A stretch of DNA of 64,000 bases from Gaiellasilicea sp963811885 (GTDB lineage: Bacteria; Actinomycetota; Thermoleophilia; Gaiellales; Gaiellaceae), in assembly GCA_963811885.1 (NCBI GenBank), contig CAWETB010000015.1, positions 1,240,001-1,304,000 of the forward strand. The letters run 5' to 3'. Within the stretch, counting starts at the first letter, position 1; every line of letters starts with the position of its first letter. Positions 57,888 to 64,000 of the stretch are shown here, piece after piece. The translations under genes and the position numbers were made by a program. The notes under the pieces were generated by a model. It saw nothing but the letters and a program-made list of their open reading frames with translations, did not search any database and was not told the origin of the DNA.

Positions 57888-58046
57888 AGGCTACAGAGGC
57901 TTGGTGCGGAACCTGGCGCGCTGTGGGGCTGTTCCAGACCAAGCCGTGCGGCTCGCGTCCAAAAAGGCAAAACTGCGTAAGAAGAACAAGAGCCGCGCCT
58001 CTGCGGCCCCACAGACCCGCTCAGGTTCGCACCAAGCCTCTAGTCT
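57888..58046. promoter_or_regulatory. Mirror-image divergent promoter with nested inverted repeats
   Basis: The 173-base space between EamA (minus) and MFS (plus) is almost wholly palindromic. Outer arms 57895-57915 and 58022-58041 match except for one bulged G. Inner arms CTGTGGGGC (57921-57929) and GCCCCACAG (58006-58014) pair over 9 bp. A central GCGGCTC (57948-57954) pairs with GAGCCGC (57990-57996) around an A-rich 35-base loop. The -10 boxes TAGCCT (57888-57893, minus) and TAGTCT (58041-58046, plus) sit at the two outer edges. It could be a paired operator, a structured RNA or a MITE-like insertion. Confidence 0.7.
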
Positions 58047-58054
58047 CCGCGGCC

Positions 58055-59332
58055 GTGTTGATCCCGCCGCTGCTGCGCGAGAGCCGGATGTTCAGGCGCT
58101 TCTGGCTCGGCCAGACCGTGTCGCTGGTCGGCGACCAGGTCAGCCTGATCGCCCTCCCGCTCGTCGCCGTCCTCGTGCTCGACGCGAACGCCGCCCAGAT
58201 GGGCTACCTCGTCGCGGCCGAGCTGCTGCCGAACCTCCTCTTCTCCCTGCATGCCGGCGCCTGGGCCGACCGCCGCGCCCGCAAGCGGCACACGATGATC
58301 GCGACCGACCTCGGCCGCGCGCTCCTGATCGGGTCGATCCCCGTCGCCTACGCGTTCGACGCGCTGACGTTCCCGCACATGCTCGTCGTCGCGTTCCTGA
58401 TGGGGACGCTGACCGTTCTCTTCCACGTCTCCTACAGCTCGTTCTACCCGGCGCTCGTGCCGCGCGACCGCCTCGTCGAGGGCGGTTCGATCATGCACGG
58501 CAGCCGCGCCCTCTCCTACGTCGTCGGCCCGAGCGCCGGCGGCGTGCTCGTGCAGGCGATCTCGGCTCCCGTGACGCTCGTCGTCGACGCGTTCTCGTAT
58601 GTCGTCTCGGCCCTGTTCCTCCGATCCGTCGACGTCGACGAGCCGGCGACCGAGACGCCCGGGAAGGGCCACGTCGTCTCGGGCGTGCGCTGGGTCTTCG
58701 GCAACCCGATCATCCGGGCTGCGCTCGGCGCGACCGCCACGATCAACTTCTTCAACTTCGTCTTCTCGGCGCTCTTCATCCTCTACGCGACGACCGAGCT
58801 CGGCGTCTCGCCCGCGACGTTGGGGCTCGTGCTGGGCGCCGCCGCGGTCGGCGGCATCCTCGGCGCCGTCGTCACGGGCCGGGTCACCCGCCGGATCGGC
58901 GTCGGGCCTGCGTTCGCGCTCGGCTGCGTCCTCTTCCCCGCGCCGCTTCTGCTCGTCCCCCTCGCCCAGGGATCGGACGCGGTGATCCTCGCCTGCCTCT
59001 TCCTGGCCGAGTTCGGCTGCGGGTTCGGCGTGATGATGCTCGACATCAGCGCCGGGGCGATCGCCGCCGCCGTCGTCCCCGACCGGCTCCGCTCACGCGT
59101 CTCCGGCGCCTACATGGTCGTCAACTACGGCGTCCGGCCGCTGGGGGCGCTCGTCGGCGGCGCGCTCGGGAGCTGGATCGGGCTGCGCGAGACGCTCTGG
59201 ATCGCCACCACCGGAGCGCTGCTCGGCGTGCTCTGGCTGCTGCCCTCGCCGATCCTCGGGCTCCGGGAGCTGCCCGAATACGCCGAAGGCGCCCCCGAGG
59301 GAGCGCCTTCGGTCGATCCGAGCCGGGTCTAG
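58055..59332 (+). CDS. MFS exporter (EntS/macrolide-efflux-like)
   Basis: 425 residues, twelve helices, intact. GTG at 58055 gives VLIPPLLRESRMFRRFWLGQ, then TVSLVGDQVSLIALPLVAVL, the loop motif AGAWADRRARKRH between helices 2 and 3, ALSYVVGPSAGGVLVQAISA, and RLRSRVSGAYMVVNYGVRPL. This pattern fits the MFS group with enterobactin and macrolide exporters. Substrate unknown. The longer frame from 57923 would run through the palindromic promoter and is rejected. The gene ends in a region encoding a hairpin. Confidence 0.9.
   Translation: MLIPPLLRESRMFRRFWLGQTVSLVGDQVSLIALPLVAVLVLDANAAQMGYLVAAELLPNLLFSLHAGAWADRRARKRHTMIATDLGRALLIGSIPVAYAFDALTFPHMLVVAFLMGTLTVLFHVSYSSFYPALVPRDRLVEGGSIMHGSRALSYVVGPSAGGVLVQAISAPVTLVVDAFSYVVSALFLRSVDVDEPATETPGKGHVVSGVRWVFGNPIIRAALGATATINFFNFVFSALFILYATTELGVSPATLGLVLGAAAVGGILGAVVTGRVTRRIGVGPAFALGCVLFPAPLLLVPLAQGSDAVILACLFLAEFGCGFGVMMLDISAGAIAAAVVPDRLRSRVSGAYMVVNYGVRPLGALVGGALGSWIGLRETLWIATTGALLGVLWLLPSPILGLRELPEYAEGAPEGAPSVDPSRV
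59283..59312. terminator. Perfect 10-bp hairpin inside the MFS gene end
   Basis: CCGAAGGCGC and GCGCCTTCGG flank a 10-base loop within the last codons of the MFS gene, just before the convergent CsbD gene's stop. It may serve as a bidirectional terminator. Confidence 0.45.
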
Positions 59333-59517
59333 ATCCGCTTGTCGACGGCGTCCTTGGCGTCGCCGGCGGCGTCCTTCGTCTTCTCCCAGGCGTCGTCGGC
59401 GCTGTCCTTCGCCTTGCCCCAGGCGCCCTGAGCCTCGCCCTCGCGCTCGAGCTCCTCGTCGCCCGTGACCTTGCCCTCTGCTTCCTTGAGATTGCCCTCG
59501 ATCCGATCCTTGTCCAC
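59329..59517 (-). CDS. CsbD-family stress protein
   Basis: 62 residues. GTG at 59517 gives VDKDRIEGNLKEAEGKVTGD, the CsbD family core, followed by EELEREGEAQGAWGKAKDSA and a KDAAGDAKDAVDKRI tail. These are small, soluble, very hydrophilic general-stress proteins, usually under a stress sigma factor, with no known reaction. Its stop overlaps the MFS stop on the other strand. Confidence 0.88.
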   Translation of the reverse strand: MDKDRIEGNLKEAEGKVTGDEELEREGEAQGAWGKAKDSADDAWEKTKDAAGDAKDAVDKRI

Positions 59518-59589
59518 GAGTACCCCTTTCCTCGGTTGCAAACGGGGTTCTTCCCAATCGGGCAGGTTCCGAACCCGCACCGGAACGGC

Positions 59590-59595
59590 TAGCTT
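59590..59595 (+). promoter_or_regulatory. -10 box of the XdhC gene
   Basis: TAGCTT ends 6 bases before ATG 59602 with no Shine-Dalgarno sequence, so the message is probably leaderless. Confidence 0.45.
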
Positions 59596-59601
59596 GAGGC
59601 G

Positions 59602-60621
59602 ATGCGCGACATCCTCCCCACCCTCGTCCGCTGGCACGCCGACGGCCGCCGGGTGGCGATCGCGACCGTCGTCGAGCGCCGCGGCTCCGCGCCGCGCGAC
59701 CCGGGCGCGTCGCTGGCGCTGAACGACCTCGGCGAGATCGCCGGCTCGGTCACCGGCGGCTGCGTCGAGCCGTCCGTCATCCGCGAGGCGCAGGAGGTGC
59801 TCGACGGCGGCGGCGCCCGGCTGCGCGAGTACGGGATCGCCGACGACACGGCGTTCGAGGTCGGCCTCGCGTGCGGCGGCACCGTCGGGATCCTGATCGG
59901 GCCGCTCGACACGGCCCTCGTCCCGGCGCTCGCGCGCGCGGCGGCGGAAGACCGGCCGGCGGCGCTGACGCTCGTCGCGAGCGGCGAGCGGATCGGCGCC
60001 CAGGAGCTCCACGAACATCCAGAGGGAGCGGTCGCCGGCCTGGTGGAGGCGGGCGAGAGCGCGCTCGTCGACGTCGCGGGCGACGCCGTCTTCGTGCACG
60101 CGCTGAGACCCCGCCCGGCGATGTACGTCTTCGGCGCGATCGATCACGCCGCCGCACTTGCGCGCGTCGGGAAGCTGCTCGGCTATCGCGTCACCGTCTG
60201 CGACGCCCGCGCCGCCTTCGTCACGCCCGAGCGGTTCCCGGAGGCCGACGAGCTCGTCGTCGCCTGGCCCGACCGGTTCCTGCGCGACGCGCCCGTCGAC
60301 GCCGCCACCGTCATCTGCGTGCTCACGCACGACGAGAAGTTCGACGTGCCCGCGCTGATCGCCGCGCTGGAGACCCCGGCCGTCTACATCGGCGCGATGG
60401 GCAGCAAGGTGACGACGGCTGACCGCGAGGAGCGCCTGCGCGCCGAGGGCGTCGACGACGCCGGGCTCGGCCGGATCCACGCCCCGATCGGCCTCGCGAT
60501 CGGCGCCCGCTCGCCCGAGGAGGTCGCGGTCGCGATCGGCGCCGAGATCGTCGAGGCGACCGCCGTCGCGCGCCGGCGTGCGGCCGGCGCCACCGGCGCG
60601 GTCTCGCTCCTCTCGGCCTAG
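59602..60621 (+). CDS. XdhC/CoxI-family molybdoenzyme maturation protein
   Basis: 339 residues, intact. N-terminal XdhC/CoxI domain: VAIATVVERRGSAPRDPGAS, GEIAGSVTGGCVEPSVIREA and FEVGLACGGTVGILI. C-terminal Rossmann domain: VFGAIDHAAALARVGKLLG, VTVCDARAAFVTPERFPEAD, VCVLTHDEKFDVPALIAALE and VYIGAMGSKVTTADREERLR. Such proteins bind molybdenum cofactor and mature xanthine-dehydrogenase or CO-dehydrogenase-type enzymes. No molybdoenzyme subunit is in the window, but moaA lies 1.2 kb away, supporting a cofactor context. Confidence 0.92.
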   Translation: MRDILPTLVRWHADGRRVAIATVVERRGSAPRDPGASLALNDLGEIAGSVTGGCVEPSVIREAQEVLDGGGARLREYGIADDTAFEVGLACGGTVGILIGPLDTALVPALARAAAEDRPAALTLVASGERIGAQELHEHPEGAVAGLVEAGESALVDVAGDAVFVHALRPRPAMYVFGAIDHAAALARVGKLLGYRVTVCDARAAFVTPERFPEADELVVAWPDRFLRDAPVDAATVICVLTHDEKFDVPALIAALETPAVYIGAMGSKVTTADREERLRAEGVDDAGLGRIHAPIGLAIGARSPEEVAVAIGAEIVEATAVARRRAAGATGAVSLLSA

Positions 60622-60627
60622 AACGAC

Positions 60628-60653
60628 CGAGGGCGCCGTTGCCGGCGCCCTCG
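60628..60653. terminator. Bidirectional GC hairpin
   Basis: CGAGGGCGCC and GGCGCCCTCG pair perfectly over 10 bp around GTTGCC, between the convergent XdhC and cupredoxin genes. No T-run. Confidence 0.65.
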
Positions 60654-60674
60654 CGAAGCTCGCTCCGTCGCGCG

Positions 60675-61046
60675 TTACTTGACGACGATGACGCCCTTCA
60701 TGCCCGCCGCGGCGTGGCCGGGGACGGTGCAGAGGAACGCGTACTTGCCCTTCTTCAGGATCGTCCTCAGCGTCGCGGACTTGCCGGTGCTCAGCATGCG
60801 CGTCTTCCTGCCGGAGATCTTGAAATCGTGGCTGAGCGCGCCCTTGTTCGTGACCTTGAACGTGGTGATGCCCTTGCCGAACGTCTTCTTCGAGACCGTG
60901 ATCTTGAACTCGCTCGGCTTGCCGAGCGTGACATTGACCGTCGTCACATCTGTTGAGCTCGAGCCGCCGAACGCAGACATCGCCGCGACGAGCGAGACGA
61001 TCGCGATCAGGACGACGAGCGCAGACCCCTTCCGAAACATGCTCAC
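60675..61046 (-). CDS. Exported cupredoxin-like copper protein
   Basis: 123 residues. GTG at 61046 or ATG at 61040 both follow GGAGG; the signal segment is LVVLIAIVSLVAAMSAF. The mature beta-barrel has the type-1 copper ligands His in GALSHDFKISG, and Cys, His and Met in FLCTVPGHAAAGMKG, all present. So it is likely a small plastocyanin-like electron carrier or copper-binding protein outside the membrane. No oxidase partner is visible nearby. It is divergent from the XRE-cupin regulator. Confidence 0.9.
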   Translation of the reverse strand: MSMFRKGSALVVLIAIVSLVAAMSAFGGSSSTDVTTVNVTLGKPSEFKITVSKKTFGKGITTFKVTNKGALSHDFKISGRKTRMLSTGKSATLRTILKKGKYAFLCTVPGHAAAGMKGVIVVK

Positions 61047-61200
61047 GAACCCTCCTGTGTGCGGAACCCGTGACCTACCGGGCTGCAGCTTAGACGAACC
61101 TCCAGCAGCCTGGACAATCCCGGTCGATTGCGGCTGCGGATCGGACTATCGTGCCCGTATCGATTCGGCGCAGCTGTACACGGAGATCGGAGCACCCTCC

Positions 61201-61827
61201 ATGGACGAGGGATCGCTCGGGACGACGCTTCGAACGATCCGAACCTCGCGCGGGCTCTCGCTCGCCCAGGTCGCGAAGGCGACCGGGATCTCCCGCTCGC
61301 TGCTCTCGCTGATCGAGACGGGCCGGAGCGACATCACCGTCGGCCGGCTGACGCGGCTGGCGTCGCTGTACGAGATCCGCGTCGCGGAGCTCGTGCCCGA
61401 GCCGCGTCACCCGGACGCGATCATCGTGCGCGCCGACGACCGGCAGGTGCTGCGCTACGCGGCCGAGGAGATCGACGTCGAGGTGCTCGTCCCGGACGGG
61501 CCGCACACGATGCAGGCGCTGCTTGCGACCTTCGCGCCGCTCGCGCGCATGCAGGACTACATCCCGCAGGCCAACGAGCAGTTCACGCACGTGATCGAAG
61601 GACGGGTCCGGACCGAGTTCGCGGACGGCCGCGAGATCGAGCTCGCCGCCGGCGACAGCGCCACGTACGTCTCCGGCGACGGCGGCCACCGCCACACGAA
61701 CCTCGTCGACGACGTCACGCGGATGCTGATCGTGATCCGACGGCCGCGGCGCGACTCGCGGTACCGAAGTACGATGCTCCGGCAGCCACCGGTGCCGAGA
61801 GCTAGCGGCGCTAGGCTGCCTCCATGA
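61201..61827 (+). CDS. XRE-family regulator with C-terminal cupin
   Basis: 208 residues. ATG at 61201. The N-terminal helix-turn-helix reads LGTTLRTIRTSRGLSLAQVA, TGISRSLLSLIETGRSDITV and GRLTRLASLYEIRVAELV. The cupin sensor domain has QDYIPQANEQFTHVIEGRVR, AAGDSATYVSGDGGHRHTN and VTRMLIVIRRP. Regulators of this design sense a small molecule and repress nearby metabolic genes. Its stop overlaps the moaA ATG (ATGA), which is unusual for a regulator and ties it to molybdenum-cofactor synthesis. Confidence 0.9.
   Translation: MDEGSLGTTLRTIRTSRGLSLAQVAKATGISRSLLSLIETGRSDITVGRLTRLASLYEIRVAELVPEPRHPDAIIVRADDRQVLRYAAEEIDVEVLVPDGPHTMQALLATFAPLARMQDYIPQANEQFTHVIEGRVRTEFADGREIELAAGDSATYVSGDGGHRHTNLVDDVTRMLIVIRRPRRDSRYRSTMLRQPPVPRASGARLPP
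61812..61817 (+). promoter_or_regulatory. Possible internal -10 box of moaA
   Basis: TAGGCT ends 6 bases before the moaA ATG, inside the end of the regulator gene. It may give moaA its own leaderless transcript. Confidence 0.35.
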
Positions 61828-62820
61828 CGCTCGACCGGCTCGGCACGCCCGCTGCGCGACCTTCGCATCTCGGTCACCGACCGCTGCAACTTCCGCTGCG
61901 TCTACTGCATGCCGAAGTCGGTCTTCGGCGCCGAGTACCGCTTCCTCGACCGCAAGGAGCTGCTGACGTTCGAGGAGATCGAGCGGGTCGCGCGCGCGGC
62001 AGTTGCGCTCGGAGTGGAGAAATTGCGCCTCACCGGCGGCGAGCCGCTCGTGCGCAGGGACGTCGAGCGGCTGATCGCGATGCTCGCGCCGCTCGGCGCC
62101 GAGCTGACGCTGACGACGAACGCCTCGCTGCTCGCGGCGAAGGCGCAGGCGCTCGCCGCCGCGGGCCTGCATCGGGTGACCGTCAGCCTCGACTCGCTCG
62201 ACGATGCGACCTTCCGCGAGATGAACGACGTCGACTTCCCGGTGTCCAGGGTGCTGGACGGGATCGAGGCGGCCGCCGCCGCCGGGCTGCCGGTGAAGGT
62301 GAACGCGGTCGTCAAGCGCGGCCTGAACGACGACGGGATCCTCGCGATGGCCCGCTACTTCCGCGAGCGGGGCCACACGCTCCGCTTCATCGAGTACATG
62401 GACGTCGGCGCGACGAACGGCTGGCGGCTCGACGACGTCGTCCCGGCGGCCGAGCTGATCGAGCGGATCTCGGCGGAGCTGCCGCTCGAGCCGGCCGAGG
62501 CGAACTACCCCGGCGAGGTCGCGAAGCGCTGGCGCTACGCCGACGGCAGTGGCGAGATCGGCGTGATCGCGTCCGTGACGCAGCCCTTCTGCGGCGACTG
62601 CACGCGCGCGCGGATCTCGGCCGAGGGCCGGCTCTACACCTGTCTCTTCGGGCTCCGCGGCCACGACCTCCGCGCGCGGATCCGCGGCGGCGCCTCCGAC
62701 GAGGAGCTGCAGCAGGCGCTCAGCGCGATCTGGGGCAAGCGCACCGACCGCTACTCCGAGCTGCGCTCGGAGGCGACGGTGAACCTGCCGAAGGTCGAGA
62801 TGAGCTACATCGGCGGCTGA
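61824..62820 (+). CDS. moaA: GTP 3',8-cyclase MoaA (one frameshift)
   Basis: Radical-SAM enzyme that starts molybdopterin synthesis from GTP. ATG at 61824 gives MTLDRLGTP. An extra C near 61850 breaks the frame. The corrected sequence continues LRDLRISVTDRCNFRCVYCM, with the SAM cluster cysteines at about 21, 25 and 28, then LRLTGGEPLVRRDVERLI and VTVSLDSLDDATF. The second cluster is CGDC in QPFCGDCTRARISAEGRLYT plus a third Cys. The end SYIGG has the Gly-Gly needed for catalysis. Corrected length is 331 residues. Confidence 0.94.
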
Positions 62821-62826
62821 CGCGGG

Positions 62827-62842
62827 CTCCCCCTCCGGGGAG
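62827..62842 (+). terminator. Small hairpin after moaA
   Basis: CTCCCC and GGGGAG pair around CTCC seven bases after the moaA stop. Short stem and no T-run, so weak evidence. Confidence 0.3.
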
Positions 62843-62862
62843 GGTTCCGACCGTCGCCGGGG

Positions 62863-62868
62863 TACAAT
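62863..62868 (+). promoter_or_regulatory. -10 box of the PAP2 gene
   Basis: TACAAT, one base from the TATAAT consensus, ends 9 bases before GTG 62878. No Shine-Dalgarno sequence follows, so the transcript is probably leaderless. Confidence 0.5.
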
Positions 62869-62877
62869 CCGACGTTC

Positions 62878-63634
62878 GTGGCCGCCAGCACCGCAACCGT
62901 CGCCGCCCGACGCCTCCCGCGCGGCTGGGCGCACCTCGCCCTCCAGTTCGCCTTCTGGATCGCGTTCTACTTCGCCTACCAGCTCGCCCGCGGCGTCGCC
63001 GACCGCGAGGGGGTCGCGGAAGCGTTCGCGAACGGCGCCTGGATCATCGACTTCCAGCGCAGCCTCGGCTCGATGGTCGAGCTCAGCTTCCAGCACGCCG
63101 TCGAGCAGTCGAGCCTGCTGATCCAGGCGACCTCGCTCACCTACTGGCTCTCGCAGTTCGCCGTCGTCGGGATCGCGCTGACCTGGGTCTACTTCAAGGC
63201 GCACGACCGCTTCTACGGCTTCCGCAACATGCTGATCGTCGGCAACCTGATCGGCCTGCGTCGGCTACGTGCTGCTGCCGACGGCGCCGCCGCGGATGTT
63301 CCCGGAGGCCGGGTTCACGGACACGCTCGCCGCGCACTCCACCGTCAACCACTCCTCGACCTTCGTCGCCTTCGCCTCCAACCCGTACGCGGCGATGCCG
63401 AGCCTGCACGCGCTCGACGCGACGATCGTCAGCGTCGTCATGGCGACCGTCGTCCGCCGCCGGTGGGCGAAGGTGCTCTGGCTCTGCTGGGCGCCGTGGG
63501 TCTGGTTCGCGGTGATGGCGACGGGCAACCACTTCTGGCTCGACGTCGCCGCAGGCGTCCTCGTGGCCGGCATCGCCGCGGCGATCGTGTACCGCCCCTG
63601 GCGGCTGCTCCGAGCACGCCCGGCATCGGCATGA
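62878..63634 (+). CDS. PAP2-type membrane phosphatase / phosphotransferase (one frameshift)
   Basis: About 251 residues with six membrane helices (LALQFAFWIAFYFAYQLA, LSQFAVVGIALTWVYF, VLWLCWAPWVWFAVMATG). Near 63258 an extra C breaks the frame between RNMLIVGNLIGL and VGYVLLPTAPPRMFPEAG. The phosphatase motifs are YAAMPSLHALDA and TGNHFWLDVAAG, as in inositol-phosphoceramide-synthase-like PAP2 proteins. Its stop overlaps the start of the CDP-alcohol phosphatidyltransferase (ATGA), so a role in phospholipid headgroup metabolism is likely. Confidence 0.88.
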
Positions 63635-64000
63635 GCCTGAAGGAGGCGTACACCGTCGGCGCGAGGGCGATCGCGTCGCGCTCGATGACCGGCCTCGCGC
63701 GCACGCGGGTGACGCCGAACATGCTCACCGCCGCCGGCGTCACGCTCTGCGCCCTCGGCGCGGTGCTCGTCTACTTCGAGTACCGGACCGAGTGGTTCTT
63801 CTTCTTCGGCGGTCTCGCCTTCGTGGTCGGCTCGGTCCTCGACATCCTCGACGGCGCGCTCGCCCGTGCCGGCGGGAAGCAGACACCGTTCGGCGGCTTC
63901 CTCGACTCGACGCTCGACCGCGTCGGCGAGGGGCTGATGCTGGGCGCGATCGCCCTCGTCTTCATGCGCGACGGGAAAGAGCTCGCGCTCGCACTTGCGA
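63631..64000 (+). CDS. CDP-alcohol phosphatidyltransferase, N-terminal part (runs off the window)
   Basis: ATG at 63631 gives MSLKEAYTVGARAIASRSMT, then LARTRVTPNMLTAAGVTLCA and the family signature in DILDGALARAGG followed by TPFGGFLDSTLDR, that is D-x2-D-G-x2-A-R-x8-G-x3-D-x3-D. About 123 residues are visible with the first helices. In actinobacteria such an enzyme next to a PAP2 protein is often the phosphatidylinositol-phosphate synthase, but the acceptor alcohol cannot be read from the sequence. Confidence 0.92.
   Translation, partial: MSLKEAYTVGARAIASRSMTGLARTRVTPNMLTAAGVTLCALGAVLVYFEYRTEWFFFFGGLAFVVGSVLDILDGALARAGGKQTPFGGFLDSTLDRVGEGLMLGAIALVFMRDGKELALALA

Noticed and set aside
58003..58033. 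A tRNA-like T arm (GGTTCGCACC) within the palindrome
   Set aside because: No acceptor stem, D arm or anticodon arm can be built around it.
57923..58054. An upstream extension of the MFS protein
   Set aside because: The extra 44 codons run through the palindromic promoter, are Arg/Pro/Lys-rich without MFS features, and ignore the TAGTCT box just before GTG 58055.

Overview
The window is about 64 kb of very GC-rich bacterial DNA, densely packed with genes and rich in GTG starts. Many junctions are stop/start overlaps (ATGA, GTGA, TGATG). The gene neighbourhoods (mfd/foldase/mazG/eno, glmU/prs/rplY/pth, metG/tatD/rsmA/ispE, dnaK/grpE/dnaJ/hspR/clpB) and an HspR-type heat-shock regulator indicate an actinobacterium. 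The overall style suggests a deep-branching soil group such as Thermoleophilia; that placement is inference, since no rRNA is present.

Layout. 1-9.2 kb (minus): a heterodimeric ABC exporter, mfd, a lipoprotein foldase, mazG and the start of eno. 9.2-13.7 kb: greA (plus), then glmU, prs, rplY and pth (minus). 13.8-15.0 kb: a broken collagen-like exported protein. 15.1-21.3 kb (minus): tRNA-Gln, a small membrane protein, ispE, rsmA, tatD, metG, an M23 peptidase and rsmI. 21.3-34.9 kb: a ROK sugar kinase, an LCP cell-wall ligase, a GT-C type membrane glycosyltransferase, a probable pseudouridine-catabolism unit (PfkB kinase, psuG, an enolase-superfamily enzyme), a GYD protein, a futalosine-hydrolase-like nucleosidase, pepF, a saccharopine-dehydrogenase-like enzyme and an S9 peptidase. 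34.9-48.5 kb: an accessory stretch with two very large ATP-dependent regulators (LAL-LuxR and SARP/AfsR-like), two cupins, a metzincin-like protease with two unknown partners, a vanadium-haloperoxidase-like phosphatase, a LuxR regulator and a CHRD protein. 48.6-54.9 kb (minus): the complete dnaK-grpE-dnaJ-hspR-clpB chaperone locus. 55-64 kb: two EamA transporters, an M29 aminopeptidase, an MFS exporter, CsbD, XdhC, a cupredoxin, an XRE-cupin regulator coupled to moaA, and a PAP2 protein followed by a CDP-alcohol phosphatidyltransferase cut by the window end.

Two patterns run through the whole window. First, many clearly essential genes (greA, glmU, tatD, rsmI, grpE, dnaJ, moaA) each carry one single-base frameshift, mostly a +1 insertion. 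Such breaks become far denser between about 34.9 and 45.9 kb. This looks mainly like residual long-read assembly error, so I give whole-gene coordinates and mark the breaks. Second, a large set of genes has a TAnnnT box ending 6-10 nt before the start codon and no Shine-Dalgarno sequence, which points to widespread leaderless transcription.

I found no CRISPR array, insertion sequence, integrase, prophage or rRNA. The best candidates for something new are the metzincin operon (38.9-41.5 kb), the mirror-image divergent promoter at 57.9-58.0 kb, and the pseudouridine/enolase-superfamily unit at 25.8-28.4 kb.
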